Assembly (NCBI GenBank): GCA_038231815.1
Contig: JBBRKQ010000001.1
Coordinates: 29,934-93,933, forward strand
Direction: 5' to 3'
Length of the DNA stretch: 64,000 bases
From: CAILKP01 sp038231815
Lineage (GTDB): Bacteria; Planctomycetota; Phycisphaerae; Phycisphaerales; UBA1924
Shown: one piece after another, positions 51,444 through 60,360 of the stretch
Position numbering within the stretch: the stretch's first letter is position 1
Layout: each line of letters starts with the position of its first letter
Notes under the pieces: model-generated
Told to the model about the DNA's origin: nothing
What the model saw: the letters and a program-made list of their open reading frames with translations, nothing else
The model's database searches: none
Position numbers and translations under genes: made by a program

Positions 51444-52356
51444 GTTGTTCAGCCTCCCGTATGTCGGGCCACCGTACACCGCAAGGTAAATCCGCCTACC
51501 GACCCATCACCGTTTTTCCGGCTCTATCCGTTCTGATCCTTCAGCGAAACCGCTTCGCTAACTACTTCTTCGGAAATCGCTCGCCATCGTGTCACCACCC
51601 CCAAATTGGTTGGCTCCCATCGCCATGCTCGCACGGCCGATTTGCCACCACCGTGCACCCCGGTGACAAATAGTATGGTCGATCGCCACGGTTCTCCCGA
51701 CACACCGAATCCCTTTGCATTTGCCACCTGTCGGGCATTACAAATCGGTCGGGTTTAGTACGGAAGTTTCGTCGCCGCAATCTCAGGTTGGCCTTGGTTT
51801 CATCAAATCGCCCGTCGCGATCAAGATGGCTTCAAGTACTCAACTTCGCCGGTACTCTCGTTCGTAGCACCCTGCAAGAGCGTGCTCACGTGTACGACCT
51901 CCAATGCGAACGCAAGACCACAACGCTTAAGTTTGCAACTGAGGCCAAAGATTCCGCATCGGGCCCGGCGTTCCTTATGCTGCCTGACCCCGTCGACAAC
52001 TCCATCCTGCCAGACCAGCACGCGCCCAGTTCAATAATCCATGCCGCCACTTCAGGTGCTTTCCAAGTCATCTCGGTGCCTGACATTTTTCGCAACGGCT
52101 CGTCTCCGCCTGCATTACAATCCAAAACGGTCGCCCGATCAACGATTCCAACCTTTGCCAGCGCTCACGAAACCCGCCTAACATCGCTCCGTGCAGCGAT
52201 TCGCCAAATCCTGTTGTTAAGGCCCGAGCCGAGCCCAGCCAAGTGCAGCTTCCAAAAGCCCAAGCTTGGCATGCTGCTTCGAGCGGTCAATACCCTCTAG
52301 ATACACATTTTCATCCACTCACCCATTGCCCTCCCAAGCACAGCTTGGCCTGCACA
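51444..52356. other. Intergenic, no supported gene
   Basis: An open plus frame at 51788-52300 encodes 170 residues of low hydrophobicity with no recognisable motif, no ribosome-binding site, and an overlap with the cysE start region; I do not support it as a gene. The stretch 51480-51700 upstream of the vWA gene should contain its promoter. Confidence 0.35.
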
Positions 52357-53181
52357 ATGTCTACTGATGCCCCAAATCCCGCGCTCGCCAGCACCATCGG
52401 TCGACTCGATGCCCTCGCCGCCACACTGCCTTCCGGCCGCAGGCATGCCCCGGATGTCGGCCCCTTCATCACGCTCCTGCGCGGCGCCCTCTTCCCGCAG
52501 CATCGCCCGCCCACCGTGACTACCGCAACCCAGCTCACCAGTCTCCACGCCGCCGCGAGCGAGCTCGCTCTTTCCGCAGGCACTGCCCCATCAAACTGGC
52601 CGGACCATCTCATCGCCGCACTTCCCGATCTGGCCACAACTCTGTACGATGATGCCTCCTTTACCCTCCGCCAAGACCCCGCCGCCGCCAGCATCGATGA
52701 AGTCATGATCGCCTACCCGGGCTTCGCGGCAATCGTGATCCATCGTGTCGCCGCATGCATCCACCGGCTCGGTGTGCCGCTCATTCCGCGGGTGCTCAGT
52801 GAGTTCGCCCACGCCCAAACCGGTATAGATATTCACCCAGCTGCCTCGATCGACTCACCATTTTGCATCGACCACGGCACCGGTGTGGTCATCGGTGAGA
52901 CCGCCATCATCGGCAAACGCGTAGTCATCTATCAGGGCGTCACCCTTGGCGCAATCCGCGTCAGCAAAGATGTCGCCGGCACCAAGCGTCACCCCACCAT
53001 CGAAGACGATGTAGTGATCTACGCAAACGCCACCGTGCTCGGCGGCCAAACCGTCATCGGTCGCAAAAGCCTCATCGGTGGCAACGTCTGGGTCACCCGT
53101 AGCGTCCCGGCCGATTCCATCGTCGTTCGAAAGTCCGACCTCCCGGTGCCCAACCTTTCCGGTGATGAGTACGTCATCTAA
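52357..53181 (+). CDS. cysE: Serine O-acetyltransferase
   Basis: 274 residues from ATG 52357. The N-terminal helical domain ends with RQDPAAASIDEVMIAYPGFAAI and RVLSEFAHAQTGIDIHPAA; the C-terminal part is a left-handed beta-helix of hexapeptide repeats: IDHGTGVVIGETAIIGKRVV, YQGVTLGAI, RHPTIEDDVVIYANATVLGG, WVTRSVPADSIVV. It transfers acetyl from acetyl-CoA to L-serine, giving O-acetylserine for cysteine synthesis. The cysK gene starts 35 bp downstream on the same strand, so they form a cysteine-synthase operon. Confidence 0.93.
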   Translation: MSTDAPNPALASTIGRLDALAATLPSGRRHAPDVGPFITLLRGALFPQHRPPTVTTATQLTSLHAAASELALSAGTAPSNWPDHLIAALPDLATTLYDDASFTLRQDPAAASIDEVMIAYPGFAAIVIHRVAACIHRLGVPLIPRVLSEFAHAQTGIDIHPAASIDSPFCIDHGTGVVIGETAIIGKRVVIYQGVTLGAIRVSKDVAGTKRHPTIEDDVVIYANATVLGGQTVIGRKSLIGGNVWVTRSVPADSIVVRKSDLPVPNLSGDEYVI

Positions 53182-53216
53182 ATCCATTTTCATTCAATCT
53201 CTCCAGGATCCCTCCA

Positions 53217-54134
53217 GTGCGCGCAAACACAGTCCTTGACACCATCGGCAACACCCCCGTCGTTCGTATTCACCGCCTCTTCCCCGGCCGTGAAGTTTGG
53301 TTCAAGCTTGAAAAGTCCAACCCCGGTGGAAGCATCAAAGACCGTATCGCTCTGGCAATGATCCAAGATGCCGAGAAGCGCGGCCTCCTCGTTCCCGGCG
53401 GAACCATCATCGAGCCCACCTCCGGCAACACCGGCATTGGTCTGGCCATGGTCGCCGCCGTGCGAGGTTATAAGCTCGTGCTCGTCATGCCCGAATCCAT
53501 GAGCATCGAGCGCCGCGCCATCATGAAGGCCTACGGAGCCGAACTCGTCCTCACCCCACGCGAGCAGGGAATGAAAGGCGCCATCGCCACAGCCACCGAA
53601 CTCGTCGCATCCCGCGCCCCAGCCTGGATGCCCATGCAGTTTGACAACCTCGCCAATGTCGAGATTCACCGCCAAACCACGGCCAAAGAGATTCTCGCCG
53701 ATTTTCCAGAGGGCCTTGATGCCATCATCACCGGCGTCGGCACCGGCGGCCACATCACCGGCTGCGCCGAGGTGCTCAAAAAGTCTTGGCCCGCGCTCAA
53801 AGTAATGGCCGTCGAACCAGCCAAATCGCCCGTACTCAGCGGCGGCGTTCATTCCCCGCACGCCATCCAAGGCATCGGCGCCGGCTTCGTCCCATCCATC
53901 CTCGATCGGTCCATCCTCGATGGGGTTGTGCAGGTGACCGATGATGATGCCAAAAACTTCGCCCGCCGCGCCGCCCGTGAAGAGGGTCTCTTCATCGGCA
54001 TCTCCAGCGGCGCAACCCTCGCAGCCATCAGCCAAACCCTGCCCTCACTGCCCGCCAGCGCCCGTGTCATGGGCTTCTGCTACGACACCGGTGAACGCTA
54101 CCTCTCCATCGAGGGGCTTTTCCCCGCTCAGTAA
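53217..54134 (+). CDS. cysK: Cysteine synthase (O-acetylserine sulfhydrylase)
   Basis: 305 residues from GTG 53217. PLP fold type II: the PLP lysine is in EKSNPGGSIKDRIALAMIQD near residue 41, the substrate loop is PTSGNTGIGLAM near 70, and the phosphate-binding loop is TGVGTGGHITG near 175. It makes cysteine from O-acetylserine and sulfide, and can pair with CysE in a regulatory complex. AGGA lies about 9 bp before the GTG. It follows cysE by 35 bp. Confidence 0.95.
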   Translation: MRANTVLDTIGNTPVVRIHRLFPGREVWFKLEKSNPGGSIKDRIALAMIQDAEKRGLLVPGGTIIEPTSGNTGIGLAMVAAVRGYKLVLVMPESMSIERRAIMKAYGAELVLTPREQGMKGAIATATELVASRAPAWMPMQFDNLANVEIHRQTTAKEILADFPEGLDAIITGVGTGGHITGCAEVLKKSWPALKVMAVEPAKSPVLSGGVHSPHAIQGIGAGFVPSILDRSILDGVVQVTDDDAKNFARRAAREEGLFIGISSGATLAAISQTLPSLPASARVMGFCYDTGERYLSIEGLFPAQ

Positions 54135-54218
54135 ACAATCGCGTAACCCTTCAGCCGAAGGTCAATGAAATTTCTCTCCCAATCCCGCGCCTTTCGTTTC
54201 GCCCGGCTGAGTTGGTCC

Positions 54219-54260
54219 GGCACAGGGGCACAGGGGCACAGGGGCACAGGGGCACAGGGA
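54219..54260. repeat. Five-copy 8-bp tandem repeat
   Basis: GGGGCACA repeated five times without change after cysK. It lies in an upstream in-frame extension of the next open frame, so it argues against that extension being coding. Confidence 0.8.
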
Positions 54261-54350
54261 TGGTGGGGGGTTAAGGCGCGGACTCAAGCTTCACACTCTG
54301 ACCAGACCCAGCGACGGTGGAGTCATCGCCCGGTGGGCTACAAAATCCTC

Positions 54351-54587
54351 ATGGGCTCGGTGCCCGCCTCCATCGGTCTTGCCATCGCTCTGGTCATCGC
54401 CATCGCACTGGTCACCGGTCGCACGTTCATCCTCAGGCTTGAGCCGCCAAACATCGTCATGCTGCTGCTGCTGCTCACCCTCGCCGCCGCAACGCTCACC
54501 TTCTCTCTACCCCGCACCAACATCCTGCTCGGCTGCGTCCACCTCCTGCGCTTCTTCGCCTTCATCATGCTCATGTGTAACAGGTAA
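54351..54587 (+). CDS. Small two-helix membrane protein
   Basis: 78 residues from ATG 54351 (an upstream in-frame ATG at 54165 would read through the 8-bp tandem repeats). Two hydrophobic segments, SIGLAIALVIAIALVTG and NIVMLLLLLTLAAATLTFSL, with a short basic loop and a hydrophobic C-terminus. No family recognised. It faces the next membrane-protein gene tail to tail. Confidence 0.45.
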   Translation: MGSVPASIGLAIALVIAIALVTGRTFILRLEPPNIVMLLLLLTLAAATLTFSLPRTNILLGCVHLLRFFAFIMLMCNR

Positions 54588-54594
54588 CCCCACT

Positions 54595-54639
54595 GCATCA
54601 ATAGCATCAACCGCATCAACCGCATCAACTGCATCAACC
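54595..54639. repeat. Five-copy 9-bp tandem repeat
   Basis: GCATCAAYY (units GCATCAATA, GCATCAACC, GCATCAACC, GCATCAACT, GCATCAACC) between two convergent genes. A simple slippage repeat. Confidence 0.8.
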
Positions 54640-54660
54640 GCAGAGCAACCCCCCTCGCAG

Positions 54661-55023
54661 TCATCCGCCCTCCTCTTCAATATCAAGGTGCAGCCGGTGC
54701 AGCATCCGCCGAACCACCGGCGTCATCACAATCGCAATCGATGATAAAAACACCACCCCCGAAAACACCGCATACGCCGAAGCAAACACCTTGCCACCCG
54801 ATGTCTGCACCTTGTCCACCGGCCCCATCCCCGCCAAAATCATCGATGCGTTCAGCAGAGAATCAAGCCAGCTTAAATCCTCGAAACAGTGGTACCCCAG
54901 CACCCCGCCCAGCAGCGCCACACTCAAAATCGCTGCCCCAATCCCAGCGTTCCGCATCAGGTGCTGCACATACACCTTCTGCGAAAGCATCGGCTTAATC
55001 GCCCGTGATCGGCTCATTTCCAA
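54661..55023 (-). CDS. Small membrane protein, possible channel-like fold
   Basis: 120 residues from TTG 55023; GGAGG at 55031-55035 sits exactly 7 bp upstream, which supports TTG over the in-frame ATG at 55017. Two membrane helices (IGAAILSVALLGGVLGYHCF and FASAYAVFSGVVFLSSIAIV) flank SLLNASMILAGMGPVDKVQT, in a layout like a two-helix ion channel with a re-entrant loop, but the potassium filter GYG is absent. The C-terminus is basic then acidic (RRMLHRLHLDIEEEGG). Function unknown. Confidence 0.65.
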   Translation of the reverse strand: MEMSRSRAIKPMLSQKVYVQHLMRNAGIGAAILSVALLGGVLGYHCFEDLSWLDSLLNASMILAGMGPVDKVQTSGGKVFASAYAVFSGVVFLSSIAIVMTPVVRRMLHRLHLDIEEEGG

Positions 55024-55070
55024 TCATTCACCTCCCACCGCCTCCACGTGAGATGCAGCAGCCAAATCCC

Positions 55071-56309
55071 TTACGGCCTCTCCGCAAGCCGGTAGCGCAT
55101 CATTACTGATGCCGGCAGTGGCGCGTACTTCAATGAAAGCCTAAACCCCGTAAAGTCGCTGGCGTTCCAGCTGCACCGCTCATACACCGTTCGAACCATC
55201 TCGGTGTACCGCGGAATCGCCGGCGTCGCTACCGATGGAGGAAACCTTCCCAAGCTCTCCACCACCTCCGGCATCGGCAACCGGTCACGGTCCGCAAGCC
55301 CCGGCAGCGGCAACATCCCGCCAAGCTGCCCCACCAGCACCCCCTCCGGCAATGAGCCCATCGCCACATCCTTGTGCACAAATAAGTCGCACAAAGTTGT
55401 CTCCGCTGGTACAAAGTTTCTAGTCGAGACCATCGCCGTCTGGTTCGAATCATCACGGTACATATTCACCGACTGCCTGTCCCAGTATCCAAACACCCAG
55501 GTCATCAGTGCCGTGTTGCCAATCGGCCCGGGTAGCAGGTCGTACCGCAGTGATGTATCGGTCAGCGGGTACACCGCCAACGACTCAGCCCCATCACTGC
55601 AAAACTGCCGTATCAGCGGCAGGTCCAGCGGTCCAGCCCCCGGCACATCCACCGTCTCACCAAACACCCCACGTCGTGATGATCCATCATCGTTGTACGT
55701 AAACGGCAAGAACAGCGGCACGCTCGTGTCCGCACGCAGCCGTCGCGCTCCAATCAGCCCGCCCAGCGTTGCAATGTCCAACTGCCCGCGCTTGCCCGCC
55801 TCACCTTCCGATGGAGCGATGAAATACGCCGCAAACCTAGTCTGGGCCTGAATCCCCCACGTCGCCGAGTTCCCCATGTAAGCGAGTTTGCGGCCTTCCA
55901 TAAGCGCCGCTACCCCGCCTCCACTCTCCGCCCCCATGCTCGCCAGCATCAAATCAAACGTGTCACGGTCGCCGGCGTGCGTCCGCACCACCTTGTTCAG
56001 TGCGGCGATCGCGTCCCGTGCACCCGCAACAACCGAAGCGCTGCTCCCCGCATTAGCGCACGCTTCCAGCAAAATCTCCAGACTCCCTCCCGCCGGCAGG
56101 AACTCCAGCACCGCCCGGGCATTCGTCGCCGTCACAATCTTCGATGCCCTCCATGCCAGCGTCTTGTTTAGTTTTAACTGCTTCGCCAGCACCGTCGGAG
56201 ATTCCACAGACCCACCCGCCTCCGAGAGCAACTCCGTCAGTGCGCCACGCAATCGCTGGCAAACGGAGTCTAAAGCTTGATCAAATGTTGGATCTGTCGT
56301 TAAGAGCAT
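55071..56309 (-). CDS. Unrecognised 412-residue protein
   Basis: 412 residues. The N-terminal 110 residues look like a helical, possibly winged-helix region (ESPTVLAKQLKLNKTLAWRA, ATNARAVLEFLPAGGSLEIL). From 130 on it is a mixed alpha/beta domain (AALMEGRKLAYMGNSATWGI, VPLFLPFTYNDDGSSRRGVF, ALMTWVFGYWDRQSVNMYRD, KDVAMGSLPEGVLVGQLGGM). No catalytic motif, signal peptide or membrane helix. LNKTLAWRASKI could be a helix-turn-helix. It lies 47 bp from the small membrane protein on the same strand; the two may be co-transcribed. I do not recognise the family. Confidence 0.65.
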   Translation of the reverse strand: MLLTTDPTFDQALDSVCQRLRGALTELLSEAGGSVESPTVLAKQLKLNKTLAWRASKIVTATNARAVLEFLPAGGSLEILLEACANAGSSASVVAGARDAIAALNKVVRTHAGDRDTFDLMLASMGAESGGGVAALMEGRKLAYMGNSATWGIQAQTRFAAYFIAPSEGEAGKRGQLDIATLGGLIGARRLRADTSVPLFLPFTYNDDGSSRRGVFGETVDVPGAGPLDLPLIRQFCSDGAESLAVYPLTDTSLRYDLLPGPIGNTALMTWVFGYWDRQSVNMYRDDSNQTAMVSTRNFVPAETTLCDLFVHKDVAMGSLPEGVLVGQLGGMLPLPGLADRDRLPMPEVVESLGRFPPSVATPAIPRYTEMVRTVYERCSWNASDFTGFRLSLKYAPLPASVMMRYRLAERP

Positions 56310-56605
56310 GTTTGGTATTTGCCGGAGAGGGGGTTCCCCTCAGTGTACCACCAATCGCCGCTGAAAAGACGAAAAAGACGTCAGATCGTTACAATCCAAC
56401 AAAATTTCTAGAAAAAAGTCCAATATCTGTAGCCTCGCCCCCATCTCGGTGGTACGCTCGCCCGAAAATCGTTCGACTGTTCCATAAACACACCTGCCCG
56501 CTGGCACCTCACCGCCCTCTCCTCTGCCCGCTCTGTCATCGTTCAGATACTCTAACTGCCAAGCCCAGCACGCCGCCGTGCACATTCTTGCGATCCCTTA
56601 CTTTG
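56310..56605. other. Intergenic upstream of a plus-strand terminator
   Basis: Divergent spacer between the 412-residue gene and lgt, with lower GC than its surroundings (AAAATTTCTAGAAAAAAGTCC at 56400). No protein gene; the terminator that follows suggests a short plus-strand RNA. Confidence 0.35.
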
Positions 56606-56650
56606 CGCCCCGTCGGCATTACAACTGCTGGCGGGGCGTTTTCTTTTCAC
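56606..56650 (+). terminator. Rho-independent terminator
   Basis: CGCCCCGTCGGCA pairs with TGCTGGCGGGGCG (13 bp with two G-T wobbles) around a loop TTACAAC, then TTTTCTTTTC. Strong on plus strand, yet no plus-strand gene lies upstream within 2 kb: the nearest upstream gene runs the other way. Confidence 0.75.
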
Positions 56651-56722
56651 GTTGCTCCGTAGCAGCATCAACACCGCATCCCACCGTGCTTGCCTCCGCG
56701 CACCACCCCGCTATCTTCCCGC

Positions 56723-57874
56723 GTGCTGCACCTGTCACTCGCAAGTATTTTCCATGACTTCAACCCCATCGTCTTTCGCATCAGCGGAGACTGGGCCGTC
56801 CGCTGGTATGGCCTGTCGTACATCTCCGGGTTCATCATCGCCTGGGCCATCATGTTTTATCTCGCCACCAAGGGCAAGCTTTCCATTCCGGCTCACCGGG
56901 TGACCGATGCGCTCATGTGGCTTATCTTCGCAACTCTCGCCGGTGGTCGCGTGGGCTACTGCATTTTTTACGAGCCTTACCTCCTTTCCAGCGTCACCAG
57001 TGATTTTCCCTTCTGGGGCGTGCTGGCCATCAATCGTGGCGGCATGGCCAGCCACTTTGCCATGGTCGGTTGCGTGCTGGCGGCCCTTCGCATCAGCCGA
57101 GGTTGGAAGGAACTCACCCCCACCGGTGAAACTGTCATCGTCGGCCGCTGCTCACTGCTGCACGTGCTTGATGCGCTGGCCATCACCGCCCCCTTCGGCC
57201 TGCTCCTTGGCCGCTTCGCCAACTTTGTAAACGGTGAGCTGCTCGGCAAAATCGTCACCCCCGCTGGCACCGCCGGGCCCTCATGGGCCGTCCAGTTCCC
57301 GCAGGAGCTGCTCGGCTGGCGCGGCCCGCTGACGCAAGGTTTCACGCCCAAAGATGTGCTGCCCCCGCAAGCTGGTGATGTGCTCTTTCGCCTCGCCGCC
57401 AGCCACACGCCCCCCTTGAGCCCGCAGCAGCAGATGGACTTAAACAAGCTCGTCGCCTCGGGCATGCAGGTGCTTGGCCCGCAAGTAACTTGGACAGATG
57501 CCCTCCGCTGGATCATCGAGCGCCCCGGCGCCTATCGCGATCAGCTCATCCCGCTGCTCTCCAGCCGCCACCCTTCCCAGTTGTACCAAGCCGCCGCCGA
57601 GGGGCTCATTCTCGGCGCTGTCGCGTGGATCTGCTGGTTCCTCTTCCGCCCGCGGCCAGGCATCACCAGCGCCGTCTGGCTCATGGTGTACGGCGCCCTC
57701 CGCATCGCCACAGAGTTCTGGCGCCTGCCCGATGCCCAGTTCGGCGATGCCGGTCGCATTATCGGCCTGTCCCGCGGCCAGTGGTTCTCCGTCGGCATGG
57801 TGGTCGCCGGTGCAGCCCTGCTCGGTTGGGTTATCACAAAATCACAAGGCAAAGCAAGCCCCAACCCCCGCTAA
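56723..57874 (+). CDS. lgt: Prolipoprotein diacylglyceryl transferase
   Basis: 383 residues from GTG 56723 (a TTG at 56690 is the longest frame). The Lgt signature GRFANFVNGELLG is intact near residue 178; other marks are AVRWYGLSYISGFIIAW near 25, INRGGMASHFAMVG in place of the usual RGGLSFHG, and RHPSQLYQAAAEG near 290. Seven membrane helices. It attaches diacylglycerol to lipobox cysteines, such as those of several lipoproteins in this window. About 80 extra residues lie between NFVNGE and RHPSQLY (PQELLGWRGPLTQGFTPKDV onward), longer than the usual 260-300 total. Confidence 0.9.
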   Translation: MLHLSLASIFHDFNPIVFRISGDWAVRWYGLSYISGFIIAWAIMFYLATKGKLSIPAHRVTDALMWLIFATLAGGRVGYCIFYEPYLLSSVTSDFPFWGVLAINRGGMASHFAMVGCVLAALRISRGWKELTPTGETVIVGRCSLLHVLDALAITAPFGLLLGRFANFVNGELLGKIVTPAGTAGPSWAVQFPQELLGWRGPLTQGFTPKDVLPPQAGDVLFRLAASHTPPLSPQQQMDLNKLVASGMQVLGPQVTWTDALRWIIERPGAYRDQLIPLLSSRHPSQLYQAAAEGLILGAVAWICWFLFRPRPGITSAVWLMVYGALRIATEFWRLPDAQFGDAGRIIGLSRGQWFSVGMVVAGAALLGWVITKSQGKASPNPR

Positions 57875-57879
57875 AAGCA

Positions 57880-58043
57880 GCCCCCAATCACCGCATGACC
57901 GTCCCTCCCACGCCGCGACCCAAGCAAACCCAAGCGCAACCAACATCCCTAAGAGCGGTACGCGGAAGCGTACCGTGAACGAAGCCCATCGCCCCAAAAA
58001 AACCCCGACCACCGTCGAAGCCATCGGCCTCCCGTGCCGCCCC
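57880..58043 (+). repeat. 163-bp direct repeat, copy 1 (copy 2 at 58245-58406)
   Basis: About 90% identical by eye over 163 bp (CCCCAATCACCGCATGACCG onward to CTCCCGTGCCGCCC). Each copy carries one GNRA-loop hairpin. The 201-bp gap between copies holds a complete copy of the GC element. Confidence 0.8.
57956..57975 (+). repeat. GNRA-loop hairpin, copy 1
   Basis: CGGTACGC-GGAA-GCGTACCG, flanked by TAAGAG before and TGAACGA after. 8-bp perfect stem with a GGAA tetraloop. Confidence 0.75.
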
Positions 58044-58100
58044 ACAGCCCACAGCCCACACCCTTCCGCCTTCCGCCCCGGCCTTGTCCTTGCCCTCCCA

Positions 58101-58231
58101 GCCCCAGCGGGGCCTAGGAATGTAGCCACGGGTGAAGCGCAGTCCGCAGCGCCGATGGGCGCAGCCCATCCGCAACGAACGAAGCGCAACCCGTGGTCCA
58201 AACACGCCCAACCCAACTGCCCCAACGGGGC
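58101..58231 (+). repeat. Dispersed GC hairpin element, copy 4
   Basis: GCCCCAGCGGGGC, TGTAGCCACGGGTGAAG, AACCCGTGG at 58188 and GCCCCAACGGGGC at 58219, the same order as at 13548 and 27001. Confidence 0.65.
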
Positions 58232-58319
58232 AGAGGATTTCAAAGCCCCAATCACCGCATGACCGTCCCTCCCACGCCGCGGCCCAGGCAAACCCAAGCA
58301 CAACCAACATCCCTAAGAG

Positions 58320-58339
58320 CGGTACGCGGAAGCGTACCG
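58320..58339 (+). repeat. GNRA-loop hairpin, copy 2
   Basis: CGGTACGC-GGAA-GCGTACCG inside the second 163-bp repeat. Confidence 0.75.
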
Positions 58340-58579
58340 TGAACGAAGCCCATCGCCCCAAAAAACCCACGACCACCATCGAAGCCCGCCTCCTCCCGTG
58401 CCGCCCGGCCAGCACCAACCGTCCCGACCCAGCAACCTCGCACAATCCGCCACCCTCGCGCGATTCGAAGAGCATGCAATCTTCATCGCCGCCCAGTGGG
58501 AAGCCAACCGCCAGCGCGACCTCTACTTCGATCGCGTCTGCAAAACCCACTGGCCCCGCGGCCCATAAGCCCATAAGAG

Positions 58580-58599
58580 CCGTACGCGGAAGCGTACGG
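58580..58599 (+). repeat. GNRA-loop hairpin, copy 3
   Basis: CCGTACGC-GGAA-GCGTACGG, preceded by TAAGAG. The second stem pair is swapped (G-C to C-G) relative to copies 1 and 2. Confidence 0.75.
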
Positions 58600-58819
58600 T
58601 GGGCAACAACTTGCACTTTCCCCAAAAACTCCAACCCCCAAAACACCAAACGCCCAGCGTCACTTATTCGCTGCGCACCCTCTTTGACAACCGCACAAAC
58701 ACATCCACCGTGTGTTTCCATGCACCAAGATTCTGGCAGCCACTCACGACCCTTCAAATGGGGCGTTCGCCCGCGTGTTGCGGTCCTGATGCCACTTGGT
58801 CGCGGTCGATACTCACCTC

Positions 58820-60346
58820 ATGGCTTCACCCGTCTACGACATTTTCCCGTCACTCATCAGCACCACCGCTGCCGTAAACATTATCGAGTGCGGCTGCCAC
58901 GAAGGCTGGGACACTCGAGAGCTACGCAAAATGTTCCCGGCCGCACGCTTGGTGGCGCTCGAGCCAGACCCGCGAAATCTCGAGCGCCTGCGTCAGCGGG
59001 GAGTAGACAAACTTGCACACATCATCGCCGCGGCGGTGTCGTTTGAAAGCGGCCGGGCAACCTTTCACCTGTCGGGAGCAGATCTAAACACGACGCATCC
59101 GGAGTGGCTGCGGGAGGCGGCGTATGCCGGCTCATCGTCACTGAAAGCACCGGCGGAGTGTACGGCGATTCACAAATGGCTGAGGTTCGATGAATCGGTG
59201 GAGGTGGACACGGTCACTCTGGACAGCATCGCCGAGCGGCACGGCTTTGAGACGATTGATCTGGTATGGGCGGATGTGCAAGGTGCTGAGGACTTGCTGA
59301 TCGCCGGTGGGCAGAGTGCTCTGGCCCGCACGCGGTATCTATACACGGAGTTCAGCGATCGCCAAGAATACAGCGGGCAGATTCCGATGCGCGAAATCGT
59401 GGCAAGACTCCCGGGCAAATGGTCGGTCGTGAAGCAGTATGACTACGATGTCCTACTGAAAAATGAATCGTTGGCCATCGCTGCGGGCGATCAGTCCGAT
59501 TTAGCAACAGGTGTGCCTCGCGATGCGGAGGTGCCATATGTTCGTAAACTCGGGCCCGCGCTAAGTAAAGCCGGACGGGAGGCATCCGCCGGCGGGCGGA
59601 ACTTGCGTGAGATTGCGCAGCGGCAGGCCGAGGCGCTGTGGCTCGCTGCGGGGCAGGCTGGCGGCAGGCCAAAGCCGGAGTTTCGCTCCCAGAACGGTGA
59701 GGATGTGCTGCTGTGGACGCTGCTTGGAAGCGCTGCGGCGGGCCGATTCATAGAAGTCGGCGCATTCGATGGATTTAGTCTCAGCGTGAGCTATGGCTTT
59801 GAAAGTGTTGGTTGGGCGGGGCTGCTTGTTGAGCGATTGCCGGATCAGTTCGCCGCGTGCCAAGTGCGGCGGGGTGGGTTCAGCCGGGTCGTCAACGCAG
59901 CGCTCGGCCCTGCCGGTAGCGCAGGCCACGCAGAGTTCACCCTTGTTGGTGGCGGCGAGATGCTCTCATACCTGTCACTGACCGAGGGACACGCTGCCAG
60001 ACTTTCACGTGAGACAACGATCGTGCCCCGAACAGTACGGGCACCCCTAACGAGTATGGATGCGCTGCTGGAAGCGGACCCCGCCATGGCAGAGCCCGGA
60101 GCGATTGACTTTGTGGTTATCGATGTTGAAGGTGGCGAGCTCGCGCTGCTGCAGGGCTTTGATCTAAAGCGTTTTCGACCCAGAGTTCTGCTGGTTGAAG
60201 ACAACACAATGGGCCGCGACACCACCGTCCGCCGACACATCGAGGCCCAAGGGTACTGGTGCGTCGGAAACCTGGAGGCCAACGACGTGTTCATCAACCA
60301 GGCCGAGCCCGGGCTGCTAAAAAAGTTCATGAAGCACTTCTGTTGA
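58820..60346 (+). CDS. Double FkbM-family methyltransferase
   Basis: 508 residues from ATG 58820. Two FkbM-type SAM-dependent methyltransferase domains in tandem: the first (about 20-220) has NIIECGCHEGWDTREL, LVALEPDPRNLERLRQRG and IDLVWADVQGAEDLLIAGG; the second (about 285-505) has PEFRSQNGEDVLLWTLLG, GRFIEVGAFDGFSLSVSYGF, WAGLLVERLP and IDFVVIDVEGGELALLQGF. FkbM enzymes O-methylate sugars or polyketides. The two domains are divergent, so each may act on a different position. A GNRA hairpin lies 15 bp after the stop. The convergent GT10 genes suggest a glycan-modifying locus. Confidence 0.87.
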   Translation: MASPVYDIFPSLISTTAAVNIIECGCHEGWDTRELRKMFPAARLVALEPDPRNLERLRQRGVDKLAHIIAAAVSFESGRATFHLSGADLNTTHPEWLREAAYAGSSSLKAPAECTAIHKWLRFDESVEVDTVTLDSIAERHGFETIDLVWADVQGAEDLLIAGGQSALARTRYLYTEFSDRQEYSGQIPMREIVARLPGKWSVVKQYDYDVLLKNESLAIAAGDQSDLATGVPRDAEVPYVRKLGPALSKAGREASAGGRNLREIAQRQAEALWLAAGQAGGRPKPEFRSQNGEDVLLWTLLGSAAAGRFIEVGAFDGFSLSVSYGFESVGWAGLLVERLPDQFAACQVRRGGFSRVVNAALGPAGSAGHAEFTLVGGGEMLSYLSLTEGHAARLSRETTIVPRTVRAPLTSMDALLEADPAMAEPGAIDFVVIDVEGGELALLQGFDLKRFRPRVLLVEDNTMGRDTTVRRHIEAQGYWCVGNLEANDVFINQAEPGLLKKFMKHFC

Positions 60347-60360
60347 GCAGCTCGTAAGAG

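Noticed and set aside
51788..52300. Open frame of 170 codons on plus between the vWA gene and cysE
   Set aside because: No motif, no ribosome-binding site, unremarkable composition and overlap with the cysE 5' region.
53190..54035. Long minus-strand frame over cysK
   Set aside because: Gly/Asp-rich shadow; cysK is unmistakable on plus.
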